Of a DNA stretch of 61,145 nucleotides, positions 45,162-55,584 are shown piece by piece (the stretch's first letter is position 1; each line of letters begins with the position of its first letter). Location: contig NZ_AEWG01000156.1 of the NCBI RefSeq assembly GCF_000190375.1, forward strand, positions 1-61,145, written 5' to 3'. The DNA is from Rubrivivax benzoatilyticus JA2 = ATCC BAA-35. GTDB taxonomy: Bacteria > Pseudomonadota > Gammaproteobacteria > Burkholderiales > Burkholderiaceae_C. The notes beneath the pieces are model-generated. The model was not told where the DNA came from, searched no databases, and saw only the letters and a list, made by a program, of their open reading frames with translations. A program made the translations under genes and the position numbers.

Positions 45162-45188
45162 GGGGCGGCTTTCCGCAACAGGAAACCC
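45162..45188 (+). promoter_or_regulatory. Possible S6:S18-type autoregulatory leader hairpin
   Basis: The rpsF 5' leader can fold with TTTCC/GGAAA closing a GCAACA loop. An outer GGG/CCC pairing leaves a CGGC bulge, ending 13 nt before ATG 45202. In many bacteria the S6:S18 complex binds a bulged, CCG-containing hairpin in this position. The resemblance is approximate and I have not aligned it to the family model. Confidence 0.35.
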
Positions 45189-45201
45189 TCGAGGAGAATC
45201 A

Positions 45202-45567
45202 ATGCGTCACTACGAGATCGTTCTGCTGATCCATCCGGATCAAAGCGAACAGGTTCCGGCGATGCTGGAACGCTACAAGACCCTGGTCACCGCCGGTGGC
45301 GGCAAGGTCCATCGGGTCGAGGACTGGGGCCGCCGTCAGCTGGCCTACATGATCCAGAAGCTCGCCAAGGCCCACTACCTGTGCCTGAACATCGAGTGCG
45401 ACAAGCCCGTGCTCGAGGAGCTGGAGACCGGCTTCCGCTTCAACGACGCCGTCCTGCGCCACCTCACGGTGCGCAAGGAAAAGGCCGAGACGACGCCGTC
45501 GGTCATGATGAAGGCGGTCGAGCGCGAAGAGTCGCGCAAGGCCAGCCAGCAGGAGGCCTCGGCCTGA
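45202..45567 (+). CDS. rpsF: 30S ribosomal protein S6
   Basis: S6 binds S18 and sits on the platform of the small subunit. The 121-aa product starts [20 protein letters not shown] and has [25 protein letters not shown] sequence with the family LxYxIxKxxxGxY pattern. A Glu/Ala/Ser-rich C-terminal tail follows. GAGGAGAATCA immediately precedes ATG 45202; the upstream in-frame start at 45136 is rejected. Confidence 0.97.
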   Translation: MRHYEIVLLIHPDQSEQVPAMLERYKTLVTAGGGKVHRVEDWGRRQLAYMIQKLAKAHYLCLNIECDKPVLEELETGFRFNDAVLRHLTVRKEKAETTPSVMMKAVEREESRKASQQEASA

Positions 45568-45601
45568 CGCGCACGACTGCGCCTGCCACTGCGGGGTGCC
45601 G

Positions 45602-45895
45602 ATGAACCGGCTGGTTCTTTCGGCGCAACTGGTGGAGCGGGGCGCGCTGCGGTACACCCCCGCCGGCCTTCCGGCCCTGGACCTGAGCTTGAAGCACGAG
45701 TCCGAGGTCGTCGAGAACGGCGCTCCGCGCAAGGTCTCCCTGGAGATCCGGGCGCTGGCGATCGGGGCGGACATCACCGCGGTGCTCACCACGCTGGCGC
45801 TGGGCAGCAACGCCGAATTCGGCGGCTTCCTGGCAGCCCTGCGCAACGGACGCGGCATGCGGTTCCACATCACGTCGGTCGCCCCGTTGGGCTGA
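45602..45895 (+). CDS. priB: Primosomal replication protein N (PriB)
   Basis: PriB is a dimeric OB-fold ssDNA-binding protein that helps PriA reload DnaB at stalled forks. The 97-aa product begins [20 protein letters not shown] and has the SSB-like [13 protein letters not shown] and [17 protein letters not shown] 45602 is preferred over GTG 45596. It sits between rpsF and rpsR, its conserved home, and dnaB, its functional partner, lies just beyond rplI. Confidence 0.93.
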   Translation: MNRLVLSAQLVERGALRYTPAGLPALDLSLKHESEVVENGAPRKVSLEIRALAIGADITAVLTTLALGSNAEFGGFLAALRNGRGMRFHITSVAPLG

Positions 45896-45940
45896 CCGGT
45901 CCACTGTTCCGGATAGTTTTCAGCATTCCCAGGAGGTCTT

Positions 45941-46230
45941 ATGGCTCCCCCCGTGGCAAGGGTCGCTTCTCGAAGGACAAGCGTCCGAAGCGCAACACCC
46001 AGTCTCTCCTGTTCCGCCGCAAGCGCTTCTGCCGCTTCACCGTCGCCGGCGTCGAACAGATCGACTACAAGGAAATCGACACGCTGCGTGACTTCATCAG
46101 CGAGAACGGCAAGATCACGCCGGCCCGTCTGACCGGCACGCGCGCCTACTACCAGCGCCAGCTGACGACGGCGATCAAGCGCGCCCGCTATCTGGCGCTG
46201 CTGCCGTACTCCGATCAGCACAAGGTCTGA
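45941..46230 (+). pseudogene. rpsR: 30S ribosomal protein S18, frame broken by an apparent missing C
   Basis: S18 is an essential small-subunit protein. A strong AGGAGG (about 45931-45936) precedes ATG 45941, but that frame gives [17 protein letters not shown] and stops after 63 codons. The second frame from about 45958 gives an intact S18: [20 protein letters not shown], then [20 protein letters not shown] through [13 protein letters not shown] to TGA 46228-46230. If the C6 run at 45947-45952 were C7 the protein would read [14 protein letters not shown]..., 96 aa, exactly the family form. Because the gene is essential, I interpret this as a sequencing undercall rather than a real pseudogene. 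Confidence 0.92.
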
Positions 46231-46241
46231 GGAGCGACGAC

Positions 46242-46694
46242 ATGCAAGTGATCCTGCTGGAGAAGGTCGCCAAGCTCGGCAACCTCGGTGACATCGTCAA
46301 GGTCAAGGACGGCTACGCCCGCAACTTCCTGATCCCGACCAAGCTCGCGCGCCGCGCGACCGACGCCGCGATCAAGGAGTTCGCCGAGCGCCGTGCCGAA
46401 CTCGAGAAGGCCGCCGCCGCCAAGCTCGCCGCCGCCCAGGCCCTGGGCGAGCAGCTCGCCGGCACCACCGTGCGCATCGTGCAGAAGGCCGGCGTCGACG
46501 GCCGCCTGTTCGGCTCGGTGACCAACGCCGACATCGCCGACGCGCTGACGCAAGCCGGCAAGGCGGTGCAGAAGTCGCAGGTGCGCATGCCCAACGGTCC
46601 GCTGAAGACCGTCGGCGAGCACCCGGTGTCGGTGGCCCCGCACGGCGACGTCGTCGTCGAGCTCACCGTCCAGGTGGTTGCGCAAGCCGACTGA
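46242..46694 (+). CDS. rplI: 50S ribosomal protein L9
   Basis: L9 has two globular domains joined by a long helix and helps prevent frame slippage. The 150-aa product starts [25 protein letters not shown], with the N-domain signature [13 protein letters not shown]. It then has the long connecting helix ([19 protein letters not shown]) and the C-domain. It is the last gene of the rpsF operon and is followed by a strong terminator. Confidence 0.97.
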   Translation: MQVILLEKVAKLGNLGDIVKVKDGYARNFLIPTKLARRATDAAIKEFAERRAELEKAAAAKLAAAQALGEQLAGTTVRIVQKAGVDGRLFGSVTNADIADALTQAGKAVQKSQVRMPNGPLKTVGEHPVSVAPHGDVVVELTVQVVAQAD

Positions 46695-46720
46695 AGCGCC
46701 TACGCTTCGTCCACCCTTCT

Positions 46721-46755
46721 GAAGAAGGCCGGCTCTTGCCGGCCTTCTTCGTTTT
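46721..46755 (+). terminator. Rho-independent terminator of the rpsF-priB-rpsR-rplI operon
   Basis: A 13-bp perfect stem GAAGAAGGCCGGC/GCCGGCCTTCTTC with tetraloop TCTT is followed by GTTTT, 26 nt after the rplI stop. This isolates dnaB transcription from the ribosomal operon. Confidence 0.88.
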
Positions 46756-46827
46756 GGGTGTCAAGAGTTGTCCCCCGGCCGTCCCCCGACGACTCCCAGG
46801 CTGTCCACAGACTTGCCCACAGATCCG

Positions 46828-48234
46828 ATGTCCGCGCTGTTCGAATCCCGAGGTTCCTCCGCTCCCGACGACGAAGTCGCCCGCCTGCGGGTGCCGCCGC
46901 ACTCGAACGAGGCCGAGCAGAGCGTGCTCGGCGGCCTGCTGATCGACAACCTGTCCTGGGACCGCGCCGCCGACCTGCTGACCGACAGCGACTTCTACCG
47001 CTTCGAGCACAAGCTGATCTTCAGCGCGATCTCGACGCTGGTGAACCAGAGCAAGCCGGCCGACGTCATCACCGTCTTCGAGCAGCTGCAGAGCCTGGGC
47101 AAGGCCGAGGACTGCGGCGGCCTGGCCTACCTGAACGCGCTGGCGCAGAGCGTGCCGAGCGCGGCCAACATGCGCCGCTACGCGGAGATCGTGCGCGAGC
47201 GCGCGATCCTGCGAAAGCTCATCGCCGCCAGCGACGAGATCGCCACCAACGCCTTCAACCCGCAGGGCCGGCCGGTGAGCAGCATCCTCGACGAGGCCGA
47301 AGGCAAGATCTTCAAGATCGGCGAGGAAGGCTCGCGCCAGAAGCAGGGTTTCCTGGGCATCGACAAGCTGGTCGTCGACCTGATCGACCGCGTGCAGGAG
47401 CTGCACGACAACGGCGCCGAGGAAGTGACCGGCGTGCGCACCGGCTTCTACGACATGGACCGCATGACCGCGGGCCTGCAGAAGGGCGACCTGATCATCC
47501 TCGCGGCGCGGCCGTCGATGGGCAAGACCGCGTTCGCGCTGAACATCGCCGAGAACGTCGCCGTCGCCGAAGGGCTGCCGGTGCTCGTGTACTCGATGGA
47601 AATGGGCGCCTCGCAGCTGGCGCTGCGTCTGGTCGGCTCGCTCGGCCGCATCGACCAGCAGAACCTGCGCACCGGGCGTCTGCGCACCGAGGAATGGGAG
47701 CGCCTGACCGAGGCCGTTGACAAGCTCGGCCAGGTGCAGCTCTTCATCGACGAGACGCCGGCGCTGACCGCGCCCGAACTGCGCGCCCGCGCACGGCGCA
47801 TGGCGCGCCAGTACGGCCAGCTCGGCCTGATCGTCATCGACTACCTGCAGCTGATGAGCGGCTCGTCGGCCAGCACCGGCGAGAACCGCGCCACCGAGAT
47901 CGGCGAGATCTCGCGCGGCCTGAAGGCGCTGGCCAAGGAGCTGCAGTGCCCGGTGATCGCGCTGTCGCAGCTCAACCGCTCGGTCGAGACGCGCACCGAC
48001 AAGCGGCCGATGATGAGCGACCTGCGCGAGTCGGGCGCCATCGAGCAGGACGCGGACATCATCATGTTCATCTACCGCGACGAGTACTACAACAAGGACA
48101 GCAAGGACCCGGGCGTCGCCGAAGTCATCATCGGCAAGCAGCGTAACGGCCCGGTCGGCACCGTGCGCCTGGCCTTCCTGAAGCCGCTGACCAAGTTCGA
48201 GAACCTCGCCCCCGACGCGATGTCGGACTACTAA
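46828..48234 (+). CDS. dnaB: Replicative DNA helicase DnaB
   Basis: DnaB is the hexameric 5'-3' fork helicase. The 468-aa product begins MSALFESRGSSAPDDEVARL, with VPPHSNEAEQSVLGGLLIDN opening the N-terminal domain. The RecA-like C-terminal domain has Walker A AARPSMGKTAFALN, Walker B LIVIDYLQLM and the arginine-rich ALSQLNRSVETR. ATG 46828 fits family length; the longer frame from 46768 adds low-complexity sequence. Two DnaA-box-like sequences occur just upstream. DnaG, its primase partner, is encoded at the other end of the window. Confidence 0.96.
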   Translation: MSALFESRGSSAPDDEVARLRVPPHSNEAEQSVLGGLLIDNLSWDRAADLLTDSDFYRFEHKLIFSAISTLVNQSKPADVITVFEQLQSLGKAEDCGGLAYLNALAQSVPSAANMRRYAEIVRERAILRKLIAASDEIATNAFNPQGRPVSSILDEAEGKIFKIGEEGSRQKQGFLGIDKLVVDLIDRVQELHDNGAEEVTGVRTGFYDMDRMTAGLQKGDLIILAARPSMGKTAFALNIAENVAVAEGLPVLVYSMEMGASQLALRLVGSLGRIDQQNLRTGRLRTEEWERLTEAVDKLGQVQLFIDETPALTAPELRARARRMARQYGQLGLIVIDYLQLMSGSSASTGENRATEIGEISRGLKALAKELQCPVIALSQLNRSVETRTDKRPMMSDLRESGAIEQDADIIMFIYRDEYYNKDSKDPGVAEVIIGKQRNGPVGTVRLAFLKPLTKFENLAPDAMSDY

Positions 48235-48255
48235 GACGGGAGTTGCCGCGGCATG

Positions 48256-48271
48256 CTGTATAAAACAACAG
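48256..48271 (+). promoter_or_regulatory. LexA-type SOS box overlapping a TATAAA -10-like element
   Basis: CTGT-ATAAAACA-ACAG is a perfect CTGT-N8-ACAG palindrome, extended to CATGCTGT/ACAGCATG (48252-48275). It ends 1 nt before ATG 48273 of the radical SAM gene. TATAAA at 48259-48264 sits inside it, so LexA binding would block initiation. The -35 region is poor. Confidence 0.6.
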
Positions 48272-48272
48272 C

Positions 48273-49394
48273 ATGTCGCCGCCCCGCAGTTTCCGTCCAC
48301 CCGCCCCGCCGCCGGCCACGCCGGCAAACGCCCCGCTGAAGGGCCGCGGCACGACCTGGGCGATCGCCCACCGCTTCGAGCGCGACGCGCGCGAAGCCTT
48401 CGACGACGGCTGGGGCGCCGTGGACGCGGCCGCCGGCGAGACGCCGCAGTCCTTGCCGACGCAGGTCGTCGAGGAACACGCCGGCCGAATCCTGGCCGAG
48501 AACGACTCGCCGGACATCGGCTTCGAGGTCTCGCTGAACCCCTACCGCGGCTGCGAGCACGGCTGCATCTACTGCTACGCGCGGCCCTCGCACGCCTACC
48601 TCGGCTGGTCGCCGGGGCTGGACTTCGAGACCCGGCTGGTGGCCAAGGTCAACGCCGCCGAGCGCCTGCGCGCCGCGCTCGGCGCACGCGGCTACCAACC
48701 GCGGCCGATCGCCGTGGGCACCGTCACCGACGCCTACCAGCCGGTCGAACGCCGCCTCGGGATCACGCGTGCGGTGCTCGAGGTGCTGCACGAGACGCGG
48801 CACCCGTTCTCGCTGATCACGAAGTCGGCGCTGGTCGAGCGCGACCTGGACCTGATCGTGCCGATGGCCGCCGCCGGCCGCGCCTGCATCGACATCACGC
48901 TGACGACGCTGGACCCGGCCTTGGCGCGCCGGCTGGAGCCGCGTGCCGCCTCGCCCGAGCGCCGGCTGCGCACGATCCGTACGCTGGCCGAAGCCGGCGT
49001 TCCGGTCGGCGTCAGCGTGTCGCCGCTGATCCCCTTCGTCAACGAGCCCGAACTCGAGCGGGTGCTGCAGGCGTCGCGGGAGGCCGGTGCGGTGCGCGCC
49101 TTCGCCATCGTGCTGCGCCTGCCGTCGGAGCTGTCGCCGCTGTTCCGGCACTGGCTGGAGCAGCATGTCCCGGACCGTGCGGCGCGTGTGATGGCACGGG
49201 TGCAGGAGATGCGCGGCGGCCGCGACAACGATCCGCGCTTCGGCAGCCGCATGCGCGGCGAGGGCGTCTGGGCCGAACTGCTGCGCCAGCGCCTGCACAA
49301 GGCCTGCGATCGTCTGGGCCTGCAGCGCCGGCACGAGGCGCTGGACGTGGCGGCATTCCGGCCGCCGGAGGGCGCGCAGCGGCGCCTGTTCTGA
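48273..49394 (+). CDS. PA0069-family radical SAM protein (SplB-like)
   Basis: The 373-aa product has a radical SAM cluster motif in SLNPYRGCEHGCIYCYARPSH (Cys-x3-Cys-x2-Cys). An N-terminal segment with LKGRGTTWAIAHRFERDARE is typical of the PA0069/Rv2578c group, related to spore photoproduct lyase by fold. Later sequence includes DITLTTLDPALARRLEPRAA. Its substrate is unknown. ATG 48273 has no Shine-Dalgarno upstream; instead a LexA-like box and -10-like hexamer abut the start, suggesting a leaderless, DNA-damage-controlled mRNA. It is 38 nt after dnaB. Confidence 0.85.
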   Translation: MSPPRSFRPPAPPPATPANAPLKGRGTTWAIAHRFERDAREAFDDGWGAVDAAAGETPQSLPTQVVEEHAGRILAENDSPDIGFEVSLNPYRGCEHGCIYCYARPSHAYLGWSPGLDFETRLVAKVNAAERLRAALGARGYQPRPIAVGTVTDAYQPVERRLGITRAVLEVLHETRHPFSLITKSALVERDLDLIVPMAAAGRACIDITLTTLDPALARRLEPRAASPERRLRTIRTLAEAGVPVGVSVSPLIPFVNEPELERVLQASREAGAVRAFAIVLRLPSELSPLFRHWLEQHVPDRAARVMARVQEMRGGRDNDPRFGSRMRGEGVWAELLRQRLHKACDRLGLQRRHEALDVAAFRPPEGAQRRLF

Positions 49395-49404
49395 TGCTCC
49401 GGCT

Positions 49405-51084
49405 TCAGGTCGCCGCAGCGACTGGTGGTGCGGGTTCGGCGCCCAGCGCGCTGGCGACGGCGCCGCGCAGGGCCAGGCCGCCGGCCTTGCGCCCCGGACT
49501 GTCGCCGATCGGCAGCCGGGTCGGCAGCGTGAAGTAGCGCTGGCGCAGGTCGTCGATCGTCGCCTGCAGTTCGGCCGCGCCCTCGATCCTGCCGTGGTGG
49601 CGCTGCAGCACCAGGCGCGCGGTGTCGATCAGCTTGCCATTGAGCGAGGCCCGGCCGTTGTCGAGCAGCGTGCGCACCGACGAGCCCGGGTCGCCGGCCA
49701 GGCTGAAGGCCATCGCCGCCTCGGACACCTCGAGCACCCGGTGCTGGCAGGCGCGGATGCGTTCGACGAACGGCGCGTGCGGGTGTGCCGCGCGGGCCAG
49801 CAGTTCCGTCATCGACTTCGCGGTGCAGTGGCGCAGGCCGATCGCGTCCACCCATTCGTCGGCCTGCTCCAGCGTGTAGCCGACGTCGGCCAGCCGCGCC
49901 AGCAGCGACAGCAGGTTGCAGGCGGCCTCGATGTCGAAGGAGGCTTCGCGCACCTCGAGCGCAAGGTCGGCCACGGCCTGCTGCACGTCGGCGTGCTGCA
50001 GCCGAAGCATCAGCTCGAGCACGCGCACCACGGCGGCGAAGCGCCGCAGGCGCGGGCTGTCGGGGCTGCGCGAGAGCAGGTGCTCCAGGTTCTCGTTGCA
50101 GCGCTGCACGCCCTTGGAGTCCGATTGCCGCCAGCGCACGAAGGCCAGCAGCACCAGCGTCTGCGGGTCGAACATCTTCGACGAGATGCCGATGCCCACG
50201 CTGCGCTCCAGCGCCTTCAGCGCGTCGTCGTGACGCTCCAGGTAGAAGGACAGCATGCCGACCTTCTGCAGCCGTGTCACCGAGTCCGGCGTCAGCGAGG
50301 CGGCGCGCATGAACACCGCCGCGGCCTCGTCGAGATTGCCCTGGTCGACATGGATGCGGCCCATCACGTCGTAGGCGTCGACGAAGTTCGGCTGGTCGGC
50401 GGTCAGGCTCTCCAGCGTCGACAAGGCCTTGCCCGGCTCGTTGGCCTCGACCTGCGCACGCGCGACGCCCAGGCGCGCCCAGGGCAGGGTCTGCGCCTTC
50501 AGCACCGCTTCGTACAGGCCCCAGGCTTCGCGGTGGCGGTCGTGGGTCAGCAGCAGCTCGGCACCGACGCGCGCGGCGAACAGCCAGAACTCGCCGCGTT
50601 CCTCGAAGCGCTTGAGGCACAGCCGGATCGCGTCGTCGAAACGCGACTCGTCGACGGCCTCGAAGATGTCACGCAGCACCTTCTTGCGCCGGCGGGCGTG
50701 CAGGATTCGGTCGCCCAGGCCGGCGGCGGTGTGGGGCTTGATCAGGAAGCTGTCCAGCGCCGACTCGGCCGCCTCGGCGACCTTGTTGTAGGTCGCCTCG
50801 CTGCTGATCATGATGAACACCGTCGACAGCGGCAGCAGCTGGTGGCGCCGCAGGTCGTCGAGCAACTGCTGCCCGGCGGCATCGTTGCCGGCGAAGTTGT
50901 TCTCGCACAGCACGATGTCGAAGCCCCGCGCCTCGAGCTGGTTGCGCGCGTCGGCGACACGGCCGCACTGGACGACGGTGCCGATGCCGAAGTCGCGCAG
51001 CTGGGCGACGAGGATGCTGCGCGAGGTCGGGTTCGGGTCGATGACCAGCGCCTTGCTGAGGTGGATGTCGCGGTCCAGTCTCAT
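49405..51084 (-). CDS. TPR-containing response regulator with atypical (Glu) receiver
   Basis: The 559-aa product has an N-terminal CheY-like receiver (about residues 11-130) and then a long series of tetratricopeptide-like helices to about residue 480, ending in an Ala/Pro-rich tail. In the receiver the usual Asp pair is D16-P17. The normal phosphoacceptor position in DIVLCENNFAG is Glu61, while Ser94 and Lys116 (IKP) are conserved. It cannot be phosphorylated in the usual way and may be fixed active or used as a scaffold. No kinase gene is adjacent. It lies downstream of dnaJ on the same strand with a 159-nt gap. Function unknown. Confidence 0.82.
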   Translation of the reverse strand: MRLDRDIHLSKALVIDPNPTSRSILVAQLRDFGIGTVVQCGRVADARNQLEARGFDIVLCENNFAGNDAAGQQLLDDLRRHQLLPLSTVFIMISSEATYNKVAEAAESALDSFLIKPHTAAGLGDRILHARRRKKVLRDIFEAVDESRFDDAIRLCLKRFEERGEFWLFAARVGAELLLTHDRHREAWGLYEAVLKAQTLPWARLGVARAQVEANEPGKALSTLESLTADQPNFVDAYDVMGRIHVDQGNLDEAAAVFMRAASLTPDSVTRLQKVGMLSFYLERHDDALKALERSVGIGISSKMFDPQTLVLLAFVRWRQSDSKGVQRCNENLEHLLSRSPDSPRLRRFAAVVRVLELMLRLQHADVQQAVADLALEVREASFDIEAACNLLSLLARLADVGYTLEQADEWVDAIGLRHCTAKSMTELLARAAHPHAPFVERIRACQHRVLEVSEAAMAFSLAGDPGSSVRTLLDNGRASLNGKLIDTARLVLQRHHGRIEGAAELQATIDDLRQRYFTLPTRLPIGDSPGRKAGGLALRGAVASALGAEPAPPVAAAT

Positions 51085-51243
51085 CGTGCGTCTCGCCCGG
51101 GCAGAGCGCCAGCCGCCGCACGCAGGCGGCGGGTGGAGGAGAGGGCGGGGCGGCTTGTCGTCATGCGCGGCATTTCGTGACCGTGTTGTCGGCCAGGCCG
51201 CCGCGCACTTGAGCGGTGCATGTCCCGTCAGGCGGGAAAACCT

Positions 51244-52383
51244 CTACTTGAAGAGGTCTTTGACCCGGTCGGTCCAGCTCTTGGCGTTCGGCGAGTGCCG
51301 GTCGCCACCCTTGCGGAAGGACTCGTCGAGCTCGCGCAGCAGCTTGCGCTGGTGCTCGGTCAGCTTGACCGGGGTCTCGACGGTGATGTGCGCGTAGAGG
51401 TCGCCCGGGTAGCTGGAGCGGATGCCCTTGATGCCCTTGCCGCGCAGGCGGAAGGTCTTGCCGTGCTGGGTGCCCTCGGGCAGCTCGATCTCGGCCTTGG
51501 AGCCCAGCGTCGGCACCTCGATCGTGCCGCCGAGCGCCGCCGTCGTCATGCCGACCGGCACCGTGCAGTGCAGGTCGTCGCCGTCGCGCTCGAAGATCTC
51601 GTGCGGCTTGATGCGGATCTCGATGTACAGATCGCCCGGCGGGCCGCCGTTGGTGCCCGGCTCGCCGTTGCCGGCCGAGCGGATGCGCATGCCTTCGTTG
51701 ATGCCGGCGGGGATCTTCACCTCCAGCGTCTTCTGGCGCTTGATCTTGCCGGCGCCGCCGCAGGTCGGGCAGGGCTCGGGGATGATCTTGCCGCTGCCGT
51801 GGCAGTGCGGGCAGGTCTGCTGGATGCTGAAGAAGCCCTGGCGCAGGTGCACCGTGCCCGAGCCCGAGCAGGTCGGGCAGGTCTTTGGGCTGGTGCCGGG
51901 TTTGGCGCCGCTGCCGTGGCAGGTGTCGCAGCCTTCCCAGCTCGGGATGCGGATCTGCGTCTCCTTGCCGGCGGCGGCCTCCTCCAGCGTGATCTCCATC
52001 GCGTAGCTGAGGTCGCTGCCGCGGTAGACCTGCTGGCCGCCGCCGCGACGGCCGCCGGCCGCGCCGCCGAAGATGTCGCCGAAGATGTCGCCGAAAGCCT
52101 CGGCGAAGCCGCCGAAGCCTTCCGGGCCCGCGCCGCGGCCGCCCATGTTCGGGTCGACGCCGGCGTGGCCGTACTGGTCGTAGGCGGCGCGCTTTTGCGC
52201 GTCGGAGAGCATCTCGTAGGCCTCCTTGACCTCCTTGAACTTCTCTTCCGCCTTCTTCGCCTCGTCACCCTGGTTGCGGTCAGGGTGGTACTTCATGGCC
52301 AGTTTGCGATAGGCCTTCTTGATGTCGTCGTCCGAGGCGTTTTTCGCCACGCCGAGGATTTCGTAGTAGTCGCGCTTTGCCAT
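51244..52383 (-). CDS. dnaJ: Chaperone DnaJ
   Basis: DnaJ stimulates DnaK ATPase and delivers substrates. The 379-aa product has the J domain ([23 protein letters not shown] in [14 protein letters not shown]), a Gly/Phe-rich segment and four zinc-binding CxxCxGxG repeats ([32 protein letters not shown]). The C-terminal substrate domains follow. It is the third gene of grpE-dnaK-dnaJ, 121 nt after dnaK, with a hairpin between (52431-52450). Confidence 0.97.
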   Translation of the reverse strand: MAKRDYYEILGVAKNASDDDIKKAYRKLAMKYHPDRNQGDEAKKAEEKFKEVKEAYEMLSDAQKRAAYDQYGHAGVDPNMGGRGAGPEGFGGFAEAFGDIFGDIFGGAAGGRRGGGQQVYRGSDLSYAMEITLEEAAAGKETQIRIPSWEGCDTCHGSGAKPGTSPKTCPTCSGSGTVHLRQGFFSIQQTCPHCHGSGKIIPEPCPTCGGAGKIKRQKTLEVKIPAGINEGMRIRSAGNGEPGTNGGPPGDLYIEIRIKPHEIFERDGDDLHCTVPVGMTTAALGGTIEVPTLGSKAEIELPEGTQHGKTFRLRGKGIKGIRSSYPGDLYAHITVETPVKLTEHQRKLLRELDESFRKGGDRHSPNAKSWTDRVKDLFK

Positions 52384-52430
52384 GGGGGTGCCGTGAACAG
52401 CCAGTCGTCAAGCGTAAACGCCGCGCAGGG

Positions 52431-52450
52431 GTGCCGGGGTGGGCCGGCAC
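52431..52450 (-). other. Hairpin in the dnaK-dnaJ gap
   Basis: A 7-bp stem GTGCCGG/CCGGCAC with a 6-nt loop lies between dnaK and dnaJ. No T-tract follows on the minus strand, so it may only lower dnaJ readthrough or stabilise the dnaK mRNA end. Confidence 0.4.
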
Positions 52451-52504
52451 GCCTGGACGCGGCGGGAAATCACGGCCGGGCGTGCTGCGCCGGCCGCGGG
52501 AAGA

Positions 52505-54436
<1,932 letters not shown>

Positions 54437-54472
54437 GGTGTTCTCCTGAAATCTGGATTCCGGTTGTCTTGG

Positions 54473-54500
54473 AGTTGTGGCTGCCGGGCGGCGTTTCAAG
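54473..54500 (-). promoter_or_regulatory. dnaK: Sigma-32-type heat-shock promoter of dnaK
   Basis: On the minus strand CTTGAAA (54500-54494) is followed after 13 nt by CCACAACT (54480-54473). This matches the sigma-32 consensus CTTGAAA/CCCCATNT in the full -35 and 6 of 7 defined -10 positions. It gives a 5' UTR of about 30 nt for dnaK. Confidence 0.7.
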
Positions 54501-54521
54501 CCCGGCGCACGCAGGCGGTGG

Positions 54522-55052
54522 TCAGGACTTCGGTGCGGCGACCGTGACGAGCGCCGGGCGCAGCACGCGGTCGGCGATCAGGTAGCCCTTCTGCAGCACG
54601 GCGACGACGGTGTTCGCTTCCTGGTCGGCCGGCACCACGCTGATCGCCTGGTGCTGGTGCGGGTCGAACCGGGTGCCCGGCGGCGGCGCGATCTGCACGA
54701 CCTTGTTGCGCTCCAGCGCCTGGGTCAGCTGGCGCAGCGTCGCGTGCGTGCCCTCGAGCAGCTGCTCGGGCGTCGCGTTCTGGATCGCGATCGCGGCCTC
54801 GAGGCTGTCCTTGACCGGCAGCATGCTCTCGGCGAAGGCCTCGACGGCGAACTTGCGCGCCTTGGACACTTCTTCCTCGGCGCGGCGGCGGATGTTCTCG
54901 GTCTCGGCCTTGGCGCGCAGGTAGGCGTCAGCGACCTCGGCATGCTTGGCCTCGAGTTCGGCCAGGCGCGCCTCGGCGCTCGGGGTGGCCTCGGCCGCCG
55001 GTGCGGTGGCATCAGGAGACGGGGTGTCGGGGGAGTTCGGATTCGCGTTCAT
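54522..55052 (-). CDS. grpE: Nucleotide exchange factor GrpE
   Basis: GrpE releases ADP from DnaK and acts as a thermosensor through its long helices. The 176-aa product begins [20 protein letters not shown] (disordered), followed by a long coiled-coil with [19 protein letters not shown]. The C-terminal beta domain contains [15 protein letters not shown] and [21 protein letters not shown] 55052 is 18 codons inside the longest frame, whose extra sequence lacks homology. It is first in grpE-dnaK-dnaJ. Confidence 0.96.
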   Translation of the reverse strand: MNANPNSPDTPSPDATAPAAEATPSAEARLAELEAKHAEVADAYLRAKAETENIRRRAEEEVSKARKFAVEAFAESMLPVKDSLEAAIAIQNATPEQLLEGTHATLRQLTQALERNKVVQIAPPPGTRFDPHQHQAISVVPADQEANTVVAVLQKGYLIADRVLRPALVTVAAPKS

Positions 55053-55079
55053 GGGCGGTTCGGGGCAAAACTCGGAGGG

Positions 55080-55107
55080 AGTTGGGGGCATCGACCGGGC
55101 TTTCAAG
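55080..55107 (-). promoter_or_regulatory. grpE: Sigma-32-type heat-shock promoter of grpE
   Basis: On the minus strand CTTGAAA (55107-55101) and CCCCAACT (55087-55080) are separated by 13 nt, close to the consensus CTTGAAA/CCCCATNT. The -35 overlaps the last codons of hslR. Spacing and -10 are almost the same as at the dnaK promoter. Confidence 0.78.
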
Positions 55108-55516
55108 AGCCTGTGTCGTCGAGGCTCGCGCTCCAGCGGTTCCAGTCGGCCAGCTTGCGGCGGTCGCGCTTGGTCGGGCGGCCTTGTTCGATGGCGGCGG
55201 CGGGTTCGGGCTGCAGGCGGCGGGCCTCGGCGGCGCGTTCGCGTGCGGCGATGCTCTCGGCGGTCTCGCGGTACAGCGTCTGCGCCACCGGCGCCGGGCC
55301 GCGCACGGTGCCCAGCACGAGCACGTCGACGACACGCTCGACGCCGCCCTGGCGCAGCGCGACGCGGTCACCGAGGTGCAGTTCGCGCGCCGGCTTGGCC
55401 GCCAGCCCGTTGACGCTGACGCGGCCGCGGTCGGCCTCCTCGGCGGCGATCGCGCGGGTCTTGTAGAAGCGTGCGGCCCACAACCACTTGTCCAGCCGCA
55501 CCCGGGGGTCGTTCAT
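55103..55516 (-). CDS. hslR: Heat-shock protein 15 (Hsp15), S4-domain RNA-binding protein
   Basis: Hsp15 binds free 50S subunits carrying a nascent chain and returns them to translation after heat shock. The 137-aa product starts [20 protein letters not shown], the Hsp15 form of the S4 domain (about residues 7-65). A basic tail with [19 protein letters not shown] is also typical. It lies between hemH and grpE, so heat-shock genes cluster here. I see no sigma-32 promoter directly before it. Confidence 0.93.
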   Translation of the reverse strand: MNDPRVRLDKWLWAARFYKTRAIAAEEADRGRVSVNGLAAKPARELHLGDRVALRQGGVERVVDVLVLGTVRGPAPVAQTLYRETAESIAARERAAEARRLQPEPAAAIEQGRPTKRDRRKLADWNRWSASLDDTGS

Positions 55517-55584
55517 CGGGTCTCCTGGCCGCCGCGCGGCCGCTCATCGGGCCGCGGCCCGCGCCTTGTGCTCCGCGTTCCGGT

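Noticed and set aside
45941..46132. 63-codon ORF as a new small protein
   Set aside because: It is the out-of-frame start of rpsR; the S18 body is intact in the adjacent frame.
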